Assembly (NCBI GenBank): GCA_016192135.1
Contig: JACPUR010000015.1
Location: forward strand, 1 to 59,892
Length of the DNA: 59,892 nt
Reading direction: 5' to 3'
Source of the DNA: Candidatus Tectomicrobia bacterium
GTDB lineage: Bacteria > UBA8248
Position numbers and translations under genes: made by a program. This document shows positions 8,132 through 15,980 of this stretch, piece by piece. The first letter of the stretch is position 1. Each line of letters begins with the position of its first letter. Below the pieces are notes generated by a model. The model was not told the DNA's origin, made no database searches, and saw nothing but the letters and a program-made list of their open reading frames with translations.

Positions 8132-8595
8132 GACCCCCCACCTTTCCCGGATGGATTGCCCAACGCGGATTGGAGGACAACCCGTCCATTGAAAGAAGGC
8201 GGCGGCTTCGGGCTTGCCTGAATCGGCGGCGTTAGATGAGCTTGGCGGGCCGTCCCCCGGCGCTCCGCGAACGCAAGGGAGCCGGCTGTCATAATGATCT
8301 CATGTTTCCGGCCGAACCGGCAGTAACAGATTTCACTTGCCTTTCCATTGCCTAAGAAAAATCTCAACGTGCGACGCACGGAGGTCCCAAACTTTCGTGA
8401 GTAATTTCACACTTGGGGGGCCTTTAGGGGGATTTCCCTATTTCGTCAGGGAATCGCCTTCCATATAGTAACCTTAGGTGTCACAAACGTTTCAGAGCAA
8501 GGCATCCAGCCTCCGCCCGGAGCGCGATTGCCATGCTGAACACGCAGCTTCGCCGCGAGCATCCCGCCTTCGCCCAGCCGCCAGGGGAGCCCCGC
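8132..8595. other. 464-bp divergent intergenic region, AT-richer
   Basis: No credible ORF. The region separates the lipoprotein gene (minus) from the cyclic-nucleotide-binding gene (plus), so it should hold both promoters. The right half is distinctly AT-richer. A short inverted pair TAGGG (8425-8429) / CCCTA (8436-8440) stands out, and CATATAGTAACC near 8462-8473 could contain a -10. I cannot place a promoter with confidence. Confidence 0.4.
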
Positions 8596-9090
8596 ATGAC
8601 ATCGACGCCGACCCAGGCCGGGGCGGGCGCCTCCCTGACCCGGGAGGGGAATCTCTCGGCGGAGGATCTCCTCTGGAAGCTCAAGAAGGGCTATCCCTTC
8701 TTCGCCGATCTCTCGCACGACGAGATCGTCCATCTGCTGCGCTACTGCGAGCGGCGCCTGTGCCCGGCCGGCAGCGTGATCTTCCGCCGGGGCAGCCCCG
8801 GCGAGGACTTCTTCCTCATCCTGTCGGGAGAGGTGACCATCCAGGCCGGGGACTACGAGTACGCGCGCCTCGGGGTGGGGGAGTGCTTCGGCGAGATGGG
8901 CGTGGTGGAGGAAGCTCCGCGCAGCGCCACCGCCCGGGCCGCCACCCGCACGCTCGTGCTGCGCATCGACCCGCGCGTCCTCGCGGGGCAGGAGCCCATC
9001 CTCAGCTACAAGCTCCTGGCCAAGGTGGCGCGGCTTCTCTCGGCGCGGCTGCGCCGCGCCAACGAGAAGATCTGGCGGACCCTGCCGTAG
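8596..9090 (+). CDS. Cyclic-nucleotide-binding (CRP-like sensor) domain protein
   Basis: A 164-residue protein that is almost only a cNMP-binding domain: FFADLSHDEIVHLL, AGSVIFRRGSPGEDFFLILSG, the phosphate-binding-cassette-like GECFGEMGVVEEAPRSATARA and a closing helix. There is no helix-turn-helix after it, so it is not a complete CRP/FNR regulator; it may gate a partner protein. ATG 8596 sits behind AGGGGAG with 6-nt spacing; the longer start at 8533 has no visible site. It converges with the PIN-domain gene, separated by the second 82-bp palindrome. Confidence 0.8.
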   Translation: MTSTPTQAGAGASLTREGNLSAEDLLWKLKKGYPFFADLSHDEIVHLLRYCERRLCPAGSVIFRRGSPGEDFFLILSGEVTIQAGDYEYARLGVGECFGEMGVVEEAPRSATARAATRTLVLRIDPRVLAGQEPILSYKLLAKVARLLSARLRRANEKIWRTLP

Positions 9091-9123
9091 GGGATCTCTC
9101 TCCAGATTCTTCACGGCCAAGGT

Positions 9124-9205
9124 TGTCATTCCGAGCGCCAGCGAGGAATCTGCTTCTGCACCTGAAAAGCAGATTCCTCAGTCGCTGCGCTCCTTCGGAA
9201 TGACA
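9124..9205. repeat. 82-bp TGTCATTCC palindromic element (copy 2)
   Basis: The same architecture as 3222-3300: TGTCATTCC outer end, inner AGGAATCTGCTT / AAGCAGATTCCT, GGAATGACA outer end, with several substitutions. It fills the gap between two convergent genes, where a folded transcript could serve as a bidirectional stop. Confidence 0.75.
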
Positions 9206-9224
9206 GAGCGATTCTCCTCTCTCC

Positions 9225-9809
9225 CTACCCCTCCAGCCTCTCCCCGGCCCAGGCCGCGAACTCGGCCGGGGTCATGGCCCGCACCCCGCGCGCGGCGAGC
9301 CGCTCCCGGCGGCCCTTCTGGATGAAGTGGCGGGTGTCCAGGGTGAGGAAGACGTCGTTCCCGAGGGAGCGGTGCAGCGCCAGGATGCGCGCGTCCCGCC
9401 GCTGGCCGGGCGTCAGCTCCCCGGGGCGGGTGTGCGGGAAGAGGACGGCCGCCATCTCTTCCTCCAGCCCGGCCGGCGCCCCGGCCGCCTCGCCCCCGCC
9501 GTGCAGCGACCGGGCCTTCCCCGCGTACATCGCCCGGCCCTTGCCGCCCAGGTGGGCCTCCGCCTCCGCCGTCACCTCGGGCGGCACGTAGAGCACGACC
9601 TTCCCCTCCTCGGCCCAGCGCTCGACCCGGTTCATCGCGGGGATGGAGCCCCGCGCGTTCAGGGCGCTCGTGTCGAGGGTCAGGCGGGGCGGGCGGCCCT
9701 CGGGCCAATCCCCGGGAGGTGCGCCCCGCCCGAACACGCTCGCCTCGTTGTGGGAGGGCGCGGCGCCCCCGGCTCTCTCCCCGCGCGCGCCGGAGGCTCC
9801 GGAAGTCAT
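9225..9809 (-). CDS. PIN-domain protein
   Basis: About 194 residues. After a 40-residue variable leader comes LTLDTSALNARG, a PIN first-acid motif, then VVLYVPPEVTAEAEAHL, GQRRDARILALHRSLGNDVFLTLDTRHF with two further aspartates, and a final RGVRAMTPAEFAAW. The Asp pattern is that of a Mg-dependent PIN ribonuclease fold. No small antitoxin gene precedes it; instead it follows the dehydrogenase gene by 11 bp and is probably co-transcribed with it. Whether it is a toxin or an RNA-processing protein is unclear. Confidence 0.65.
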   Translation of the reverse strand: MTSGASGARGERAGGAAPSHNEASVFGRGAPPGDWPEGRPPRLTLDTSALNARGSIPAMNRVERWAEEGKVVLYVPPEVTAEAEAHLGGKGRAMYAGKARSLHGGGEAAGAPAGLEEEMAAVLFPHTRPGELTPGQRRDARILALHRSLGNDVFLTLDTRHFIQKGRRERLAARGVRAMTPAEFAAWAGERLEG

Positions 9810-9820
9810 GGCGCGGCCCC

Positions 9821-10879
9821 TCAGGGCTCGACGACCACCTTGAGGGCGCCGCCCGAGCGGTCCTGGAAGGTGGCAAGGGCCGTCTGGAAATCGCTCAGCG
9901 GGAAGCGGTGGGTCACGAGCTCCCGGAGCCGGAGCGCCCCCGCCTGGACGAGGGCCAGCACCTCGGGCAGGCAGTTGGGGGCGGCGCGCGAGCCCACCAC
10001 CTCGATCTCGTCCAGCACGAAGCGCTTGAGGGGGAGGGGGACGTCCTCGGCCGGGAGGCCTCCGATGACCACCCGCCCGCCCTTCTTCACCATCTCGACC
10101 GCCTGGCGGACGGCCCGGGCCGTGCCCGCGCACTCGAGCACCACGTCGGGCCCCACGCCCCCCGTCGCCTCCTTCACATAGGCCAGGGGATCCGCCTTCT
10201 CGTAATCCACCGTCTCGAAGCCCAGCTCCCGGGCCTTCGCCAGCCTGTGCCCGCGCCCCACCACGATCACCCGCCCCGCCCCCAGCGCCCGGGCGCACTG
10301 GCAGGCGATGGAGCCCACCGCCCCCGGGCCGATGACCACGGCGGTGTCCCCGGCCCCGACGCCCCCACGCTTGGCGATGTGGAGGGCGATGCCCGCCGTG
10401 TCCATCAGGGAGGCCTCGCCCAGGTCGAAGTCCGGCGGGAGCTTCACCAGGGAGCGGGCGTGGGCGCGGATGTACTGGGCGTAGGCCCCGTGCACGGTGA
10501 AGCCGTACTGGCGGTGGCCGGCCGCCGTGTTCCCGTAGTTCAGGCAGAGGTTGTAGCGCCCCCGCATGCAGTTGCGGCAGTGGCCGCAGCCCACGGCGGA
10601 GCTCCCGGCCACCTTGTCCCCGGGGGAGAAGCCCGCGCCGGGGCCAACTTCCTCCACCACCCCGGCCCACTCGTGGCCGATGATGAAGGGCCACCGGGGG
10701 GGCCACATCGGGAAGAACTTGCCCGAGATGATCCCGATGTCGGTGCCGCAGATGGCCACCGCCCCCACCCGGCAGAGGGCCTCCTGGGGGCCCGCCTCCG
10801 GCACGGGCACCCCCGCCTCGAAGGAATAGCGGTTCGGCTCGTGGAGGACGACGGCCTGCATGGTGCGGGGGGTGGTCAT
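9821..10879 (-). CDS. Zinc-dependent medium-chain alcohol/polyol dehydrogenase
   Basis: A 352-residue MDR enzyme. Catalytic zinc ligands are visible in AICGTDIG and IIGHEWAG, and the structural zinc loop is CGHCRNCMRGRYNLC. The NAD-binding AVVIGPGAVGSIACQCARALG segment follows, with a C-terminal VVEP. It resembles threonine/sorbitol-type dehydrogenases. Its start codon overlaps the preceding gene stop (ATGA at 10876-10879). It is a distant paralogue of the dehydrogenase at 14811-15839 in the same gene run. Substrate unknown. Confidence 0.85.
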   Translation of the reverse strand: MTTPRTMQAVVLHEPNRYSFEAGVPVPEAGPQEALCRVGAVAICGTDIGIISGKFFPMWPPRWPFIIGHEWAGVVEEVGPGAGFSPGDKVAGSSAVGCGHCRNCMRGRYNLCLNYGNTAAGHRQYGFTVHGAYAQYIRAHARSLVKLPPDFDLGEASLMDTAGIALHIAKRGGVGAGDTAVVIGPGAVGSIACQCARALGAGRVIVVGRGHRLAKARELGFETVDYEKADPLAYVKEATGGVGPDVVLECAGTARAVRQAVEMVKKGGRVVIGGLPAEDVPLPLKRFVLDEIEVVGSRAAPNCLPEVLALVQAGALRLRELVTHRFPLSDFQTALATFQDRSGGALKVVVEP

Positions 10880-12000
10880 CTCATCCCCATCTCCGCCATC
10901 ACTCTCGCGATTTCCGCCAAGGTCCGGGCGCGGAAGCCGTCCTCCTTGATCCTCCGGGCGTTGGCGAGGGCCTCGCCCAAGACGGCCTCCGCTGTCTTCC
11001 GGTCCCCGGCCTCCGCCCGGGCTTCCGCGACTGCGATCAAGGCATCTCCGCGCATCCAGTCAGTCTCAATCTCCCGGGCAGTTTTGAGGGCTTCACTCAT
11101 TCTTCCGTCTCTCGCCTGGACCCCTGCGATGGCGGCCATATGACGCACAGGCCGCGCCCAAGCGCGCGAGAAGTCTTCCTTAATCTCCTGGACGGCCTTG
11201 ATGGCTTGGGCCAAAGCGGCCTCCGCCCCCTCCCGGTCGCCGGCTTTCGCGAGGCCTTCCGCGATACTGCCGAGGATCATGGCGCGCAGGCTATCACGCT
11301 TGGCCCCCCGAGCGGTTTCATAGGCCTCGCGCAAAACGGCTTCCGCGCCCGTTCGATCCCCCGCTTTTGATCGAGCAACCGAAATTCGAGCCAGGACACG
11401 GGCGCGGGTGGTTTCGGTTTTAATTTCCCGAGCGCTCGCAAGGGCCTTGCTCAAAACGCCCTCCGCCGCCTTGCGATCCCCGCTCTTTGCCTGGATTTCA
11501 GCGATTGCAGCCAGGGTCACGGGTTGATAGGAGGAACCCTTGATTTCCCGAACGGTCTCGAGAGCTTCGCTCATTCTCCCGGCCAAAGCCTGGGCTTCCG
11601 CGATTCGGCTCAGGGCCATATATCGGTGACCCTCACTCGTGATGCCCCGCGCGGTGCCGAGAGCCTCGCTCATTCTGCCGGCTTTCGCCTGGGCTCCGGC
11701 GACGGAGAACAAGACATAGGCGCGCCAGCCCTCATCCTTGATTCTCCGGAGGGTCTCAAGGGCCTCGCCCATTTTTCCCACCCTTGCCTGGGTCCCCCCA
11801 ATATTGCCCAGGGCATGGTCGCGCGAATTATCCTCCTTGATTCCCCCGGCAATCTGGAGGGCTTCCCCCAGCAGGACCTCTGCGGTGGGAAGAGGGGCCG
11901 CCTGGGCCGGGGGCGCATGCCATAGCCATCCGGCCGCGAAGACCAAACCCCACATCAACGGTGAAATCGCCAAGACGTTCCGCCGCCGGAATCCGCGCAT
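10876..12000 (-). CDS. Exported TPR-like helical-repeat protein
   Basis: A 374-residue protein with an N-terminal signal peptide (MRGFRRRNVLAISPLMWGLV, cut near AQA). It is followed by about eight or nine helical hairpin repeats of 33-45 residues carrying the unit A-x-I-A-x-A-x-A-x-A-G-D/R-x(2)-A-x(5)-A. Such solenoids are protein-binding scaffolds. A strong GGAGGGGAGGGAG site precedes the ATG at 12000. It lies inside the minus-strand run between a bicupin and a dehydrogenase, so it may organise a periplasmic partner. The partner is unknown. Confidence 0.75.
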   Translation of the reverse strand: MRGFRRRNVLAISPLMWGLVFAAGWLWHAPPAQAAPLPTAEVLLGEALQIAGGIKEDNSRDHALGNIGGTQARVGKMGEALETLRRIKDEGWRAYVLFSVAGAQAKAGRMSEALGTARGITSEGHRYMALSRIAEAQALAGRMSEALETVREIKGSSYQPVTLAAIAEIQAKSGDRKAAEGVLSKALASAREIKTETTRARVLARISVARSKAGDRTGAEAVLREAYETARGAKRDSLRAMILGSIAEGLAKAGDREGAEAALAQAIKAVQEIKEDFSRAWARPVRHMAAIAGVQARDGRMSEALKTAREIETDWMRGDALIAVAEARAEAGDRKTAEAVLGEALANARRIKEDGFRARTLAEIARVMAEMGMR

Positions 12001-12036
12001 CTCCCTCCCCTCCTTGGGGCCGGAGGACGGCGCCCC

Positions 12037-12894
12037 CTACGCCGTTCTCGCCTTGATATCCGCCTCGGTCACCTCGCCCGTGTAGACGTAGCCCGTGGCC
12101 TCGACGCTCCCCGCGCCGATGTAGATGCCGATGGCCTCGATGGGCTCGGTCCGGCTCAGGTTGTGCATGAAGTGCTCGACGCCCTTGGGGATGTAGTGGA
12201 AGTGGCCGCCCCGCACCTCGGCGCGGTCCGGCCCCGCGCCGGCCAGGCCGTGGCCGCGGATGACGTAGTAGATCTCCTCGCAGTTGTCGTGGCGGTGCTT
12301 CTTGTGGACGGCGCCCGGCATGAACTTGGCCCAGAAGAGGGTGGTGGGGCTGCCGTTGTGGCTCCCGATGGGGAGGCGGAAGTCGGTGATGGACCAGCCG
12401 TCCTTCGCGTTCATCTGGGCGGGCTTCACGTCGTCGTGGTGGACGAGGATGCCCTGGCTGAACTTCGCCTTGCGGGGCATCTTGAGGTCGGCCTCGGTCA
12501 CGCCGCCCCGGAACTGGTAGCCCGTGTCCTCGACGCTCTTCGCCCCGTCGTAGAAGCCGATGACGAGGGCCTCCTTGTCCTTGGTCTCGTTGTAGAAGAA
12601 GTGCTCCGAGCCCTTGGGCATCAGGCGGCAGTGGCCCGCCCGCACCTCGCAGCGCTCGCTCCCCTGCCCCACCACCCCGTGGCCCGAGAGGTAGACGGCG
12701 ATCTCGTTGCAGCGGGTGTGGAGGTGCTTGGCGTGGGTGGAGCCGGGCCGGAAGATGGAGTGGAAGACGGTGGTGGAGCTGCCGTTCTTCCCCGAAATCG
12801 GCAGGCGGAACTCGGAGATGGCCCAGCCCTCCTTCTCCTCCATCTTCTCGGGCCGGACGTCGTCGACGTGAATCAAGGGGTACTTCAGGGCCAT
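12037..12894 (-). CDS. Bicupin protein 1
   Basis: A 285-residue protein made of two cupin domains. Domain 1 has HAKHLHTRCNEIAVYLSGHG and later KGSEHFF. Domain 2 has HKKHRHDNCEEIYYVIRGHG and KGVEHFMHN. Both keep the His-x-His, Glu and His metal-ligand pattern, so both sites could bind Fe or Mn. Each domain is followed by a TGYxFxGxVTEADLK-type tail, so the gene is an internal duplication. ATG 12894 is preferred over the upstream extension, which reads into a dispersed repeat. It could be a dioxygenase, an isomerase or a ligand-binding protein; the reaction is not known. Confidence 0.8.
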   Translation of the reverse strand: MALKYPLIHVDDVRPEKMEEKEGWAISEFRLPISGKNGSSTTVFHSIFRPGSTHAKHLHTRCNEIAVYLSGHGVVGQGSERCEVRAGHCRLMPKGSEHFFYNETKDKEALVIGFYDGAKSVEDTGYQFRGGVTEADLKMPRKAKFSQGILVHHDDVKPAQMNAKDGWSITDFRLPIGSHNGSPTTLFWAKFMPGAVHKKHRHDNCEEIYYVIRGHGLAGAGPDRAEVRGGHFHYIPKGVEHFMHNLSRTEPIEAIGIYIGAGSVEATGYVYTGEVTEADIKARTA

Positions 12895-12923
12895 GGGGGA
12901 TACCTCGGATGAAAAGGGGAACC

Positions 12924-13006
12924 TCCCTCTCCCTATGGGAGAGGGCCGGGGTGAGAGACACGCGGCCGGCCTTCCCCTCACCCTACCCTCTCCCAAGGGG
13001 AGAGGG
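12924..13006. repeat. Facing pair of CCCTCTCCC palindromes between bicupin genes
   Basis: The first unit (12924-12954) reads CCCTCTCCC-TAT-GGGAGAGGG plus CCGGGGTGAG. The second (12974-13006) is the same unit inverted, CCCTCACCCTA then CCCTCTCCC-AA-GGGGAGAGGG. Together they can form a larger cruciform between bicupin genes 1 and 2 and could reduce transcript passage between them. Confidence 0.65.
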
Positions 13007-13014
13007 GAAAACAT

Positions 13015-13875
13015 CTAGGCCGTTCTTTGCTTCAAATCCTCCTCCGTCACCGGGGCGATGTACTCGAAGCCGCTCTCGTCGAGGCCCCCCACCCCGATGT
13101 AGAAGCCCGGCGCGATGAGGACCCCGGTCTTGCTCAGGTTGGCGAGCCAGTGCTCCTCGCCCGGCCGGATGTAGTGGAAGTGGCCCGCGTGGAGCTCCAC
13201 CCGGTGCCGGCCCACCCCCGCCAGACCATGACCCTGGAGGATGTAGCAGACCTCCTCGCAGTTGTGGTGCTTGTGCTTCATGTGGACGGTCTTGGGCCCG
13301 AAGTAGCCCTGCATCCAGGTGGTGGTGGCGCCGTGCTCCCGGCTGATGGGCTGGTTGAAGTAGTCCTGGGTCCAGCCCTGCTCGCGCGAGGTCTTGTAGA
13401 CGGGCACGAGATCGTCGTGGATGAGGTGGTACTTGCGGTCCCCGGGGGCGGTGCGCGGGGCCTTCAGGTCCTCCCCGGTCACGTCCCCGGTGTAGACGTA
13501 GCCCGTGGCCTCGAGGCTCGGCGCCCGGTCGTAGATGCCGTAGACCTCGATGGGCTCGGTCCGGCTGAGGTTCACCAGCCAGTGCTCCACCCCCCGGGGG
13601 ATGTAGTGGTAGTGGCCCGGGAAGACCTCCACCCGGTCCGGCCCCGCACCCGCGAGCCCGTGGCCCCGGAGGACGCAGTACATCTCGTCGCAGTTCTCGT
13701 GGCGGTGCTTCTTGTGGACGGCGCCGGGCATGAAGAGGCCGCGGAAGAGGGTGGAGGAGCACCCGATGCGGCCGTCCATGATGACGCGGAAGTCCGAGAT
13801 CTCCCAGCCCTGCCGGGGGTCCATCCGCAGGGGCTCTACGTCGTCCACGTGCACGAAGGGAAAATCGGGGCGCAT
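13015..13875 (-). CDS. Bicupin protein 2
   Basis: A 286-residue two-cupin protein clearly related to its downstream neighbour. Domain 1 has HKKHRHENCDEMYCVLRGHG and RGVEHWLVN. Domain 2 has HMKHKHHNCEEVCYILQGHG and PGEEHWLAN. All metal-ligand positions are kept in both domains. The opening FPFVHVDDVEPLRM parallels the YPLIHVDDV opening of bicupin 1, so the genes arose by tandem duplication. ATG 13875 is the start shared by alignment with the paralogues. It is probably co-transcribed with the dehydrogenase and acyl-CoA dehydrogenases upstream. Confidence 0.8.
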   Translation of the reverse strand: MRPDFPFVHVDDVEPLRMDPRQGWEISDFRVIMDGRIGCSSTLFRGLFMPGAVHKKHRHENCDEMYCVLRGHGLAGAGPDRVEVFPGHYHYIPRGVEHWLVNLSRTEPIEVYGIYDRAPSLEATGYVYTGDVTGEDLKAPRTAPGDRKYHLIHDDLVPVYKTSREQGWTQDYFNQPISREHGATTTWMQGYFGPKTVHMKHKHHNCEEVCYILQGHGLAGVGRHRVELHAGHFHYIRPGEEHWLANLSKTGVLIAPGFYIGVGGLDESGFEYIAPVTEEDLKQRTA

Positions 13876-13965
13876 GGGGCTCCTCGGCCGCGAGAGGGAA
13901 GAGGGAATTCCGCTTTCCCGGGGGATCATGCGATCAGCTGGGCCGGCGGGCAAGCGCGCCGCGGG

Positions 13966-14766
13966 CTACCGCGCTTGCTCAACCGGCCATTCCGCCGCCT
14001 CCGGCGTCCCGGCGCCGAACACCACCCCCGCGCATTCGAGGGCCCCCTCCGCGCCGGGGTTCGAGAGCCCGAACTCCGTCCCGCGCGGGACGTACTGGTA
14101 GTGCCCCGCCCGGGCCTGGGCCTTCTCCCCCGCGGCGTGCACCTCCCCGGCGCCCCGGGTGAGGGTGCAGATGAGCTCGCCCCCCAGGCGGAGGCCCTCC
14201 GGCAGGGCCGCCCCCGGCGGGAGCGCCAGGTGGAACAGGAGGCTCCGCGCCCCGCACCAGCTCCCCAGCAGGGGGCGGAGGAGGCCGCCTCCCCGGATCG
14301 GCAGGGGCGCCACCTCGTCCAGGTGGACGGTGGGGTAGACCCGCGCCCCCTCCTCGGGGGGCATGGAGCGGAAGTCCTCCTCCGACGCGGCCCCGAGCGT
14401 GACCGTGCCCGTCTCCCCCATCGAGGGGGCGCCGTCGAAGAAGGCGGTCAGCACCACGGGCTCGTCCGGGCTCGCGTTCCGGAGCCAGTGGACCCCGCCC
14501 CGGGGGATGCGGCGGGCGTGGCCGCCCCGCACCTCGCGGCCGTCCGGGCCGAAGCGCCCCCGGCCGCTCACGAAGAAGACGAGCTCGTCGCAGTTCTCGT
14601 GGCGGTGCATGGGGCGGGTGAGGCCGGGGAAGTAGCGCGCGAAGAAGCAGGCGTGGGGCGAGCCCTGGCGGCCGCTGATGGGCACGCGCACGCCGGAGGG
14701 CGCCGGAACGCCCCGGGACTCGAAGGGGAGGTCGTCCACGTGGACCAGCGCGGGCCGCTGCGCCAT
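13966..14766 (-). CDS. Bicupin protein 3, C-terminal domain degenerate
   Basis: A 266-residue third member of the tandem family. It starts at ATG 14766 with MAQRPALVHVDDLPF. Domain 1 keeps MHRHENCDELVFFVSGRG and PRGGVHWLRN. Domain 2 has lost the ligand histidines (LPEGLRLGGELICTLTRGAG and PRGTEFGLSN), so it probably has no metal site and serves a structural or binding role. This uneven decay suggests a division of labour among the three paralogues, or assembly into mixed oligomers. Confidence 0.78.
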   Translation of the reverse strand: MAQRPALVHVDDLPFESRGVPAPSGVRVPISGRQGSPHACFFARYFPGLTRPMHRHENCDELVFFVSGRGRFGPDGREVRGGHARRIPRGGVHWLRNASPDEPVVLTAFFDGAPSMGETGTVTLGAASEEDFRSMPPEEGARVYPTVHLDEVAPLPIRGGGLLRPLLGSWCGARSLLFHLALPPGAALPEGLRLGGELICTLTRGAGEVHAAGEKAQARAGHYQYVPRGTEFGLSNPGAEGALECAGVVFGAGTPEAAEWPVEQAR

Positions 14767-14810
14767 CGAATTCTCCAGAATTCCTTCGGGCGGGCGCGGG
14801 GGGCCCGGCC

Positions 14811-15839
14811 CTACTTCCCCACCTCGATCACGGCGCGGAGCGTGCCGCCGTCCCCGCCCTTCTCGATGAACTCGAAGCCCCGCTGGATGTCCCGGAGGGG
14901 GAAGCGGTGGGTGACGAGGGGTTCCAGGTCGATGCGGCCCGAGGCCACGAGGCGGACGGCGCGCTCGAAGTCCTCGGCCAGGCCGGCGCGCGAGCCGATG
15001 ACGGTGATGTCCTTGAAGTAGTAGTCCTGGCCCGGGATGCCGTCCACGGCCTTGGGCCCGATGCCGAACTGGAGGATGACGCCTCCCGGCCGCACCATGC
15101 CGTAGGCCTGGCGCATGGTCTCGGCGGCCCCGGCGGTCTCGATGACCACCTCGGCGCCCAGGCCGTCGGTCAGGTCCTTCACCGCCTGGACGGGGTCTCC
15201 CGCCCCGGCCCGCACGAGGTGGTCCGCCCCCAGCTTCTTCGCCATGTCGAGCTTCCACTGGCTGCGGGTGACGGCGATGATGGAGCCCGCCCCCGCGGCC
15301 CGGGCGAGCTGGATGTGGAGGAGGCCCGTGCTCCCGGCGCCCAGGACGGCCACCCGCCCGCCCGGGATGTAGGGGGCCTTCCGCTGGCTGTAGACCACGG
15401 TGTAGAGCCCGACGAAGTTGGTGGCCGCCGCGAAGCTCACCTTGTCGGGGAAGGGGAAGGCGTCGGTCTCCTTGACCGAGACGTACTCGGCGAAGGTGCC
15501 GGCCACCTCGCGCCCCCGGAGCCCGCCCCGGAGGCAGAGGTTGGTGAAGCCCCGCACGCAGTAGTGGCAGCTCCCGCAGGTGGTGACGGGGTTGATCACC
15601 ACCCGGTCGCCCCGCTTCAGGCGGGTGACGGCCTTCCCCAGCTCCTCGACCGTGCCGGTGCACTCGTGGCCGGGGATGAGGGGGAGCCGGGCCGCCATCT
15701 TGCCCTGCCAGATGGAGATGTCGGTGCCGCAGATGGCCGTGGTGGCCACCCGCACGAGGACGTGATCGGGGGGGAGGCCGGGGTCCTCCTTGGGGACCAC
15801 CGTCATCTTCTTCGGCGACTCGAGCCAGGCGGCCTGCAT
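14811..15839 (-). CDS. Zinc-dependent alcohol dehydrogenase (MDR family)
   Basis: A 342-residue enzyme with AICGTDISIW and PGHECTGT catalytic-zinc segments, a structural zinc loop CGSCHYCVRGFTNLC, and the Rossmann VAVLGAGSTGLLHIQLARAAG. It is typical of the Tdh/sorbitol dehydrogenase group. Gene order (regulator, two acyl-CoA dehydrogenases, this enzyme, bicupins) suggests one catabolic pathway in which it oxidises a secondary alcohol. Start ATG 15839. Confidence 0.85.
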   Translation of the reverse strand: MQAAWLESPKKMTVVPKEDPGLPPDHVLVRVATTAICGTDISIWQGKMAARLPLIPGHECTGTVEELGKAVTRLKRGDRVVINPVTTCGSCHYCVRGFTNLCLRGGLRGREVAGTFAEYVSVKETDAFPFPDKVSFAAATNFVGLYTVVYSQRKAPYIPGGRVAVLGAGSTGLLHIQLARAAGAGSIIAVTRSQWKLDMAKKLGADHLVRAGAGDPVQAVKDLTDGLGAEVVIETAGAAETMRQAYGMVRPGGVILQFGIGPKAVDGIPGQDYYFKDITVIGSRAGLAEDFERAVRLVASGRIDLEPLVTHRFPLRDIQRGFEFIEKGGDGGTLRAVIEVGK

Positions 15840-15980
15840 GCGTGCGCTCCGCGGGGATGAGAGGGAAAAAGCCGGGAGGCGCCCAGGCGCCTCCCCGGCA
15901 GGCCGATAATAACCTCGAATGGTCCGAAACCCAAGGCGGGGAGGCCGGTTTCGGAGCCGGCCGCTCCGCCCCGGAAACGG

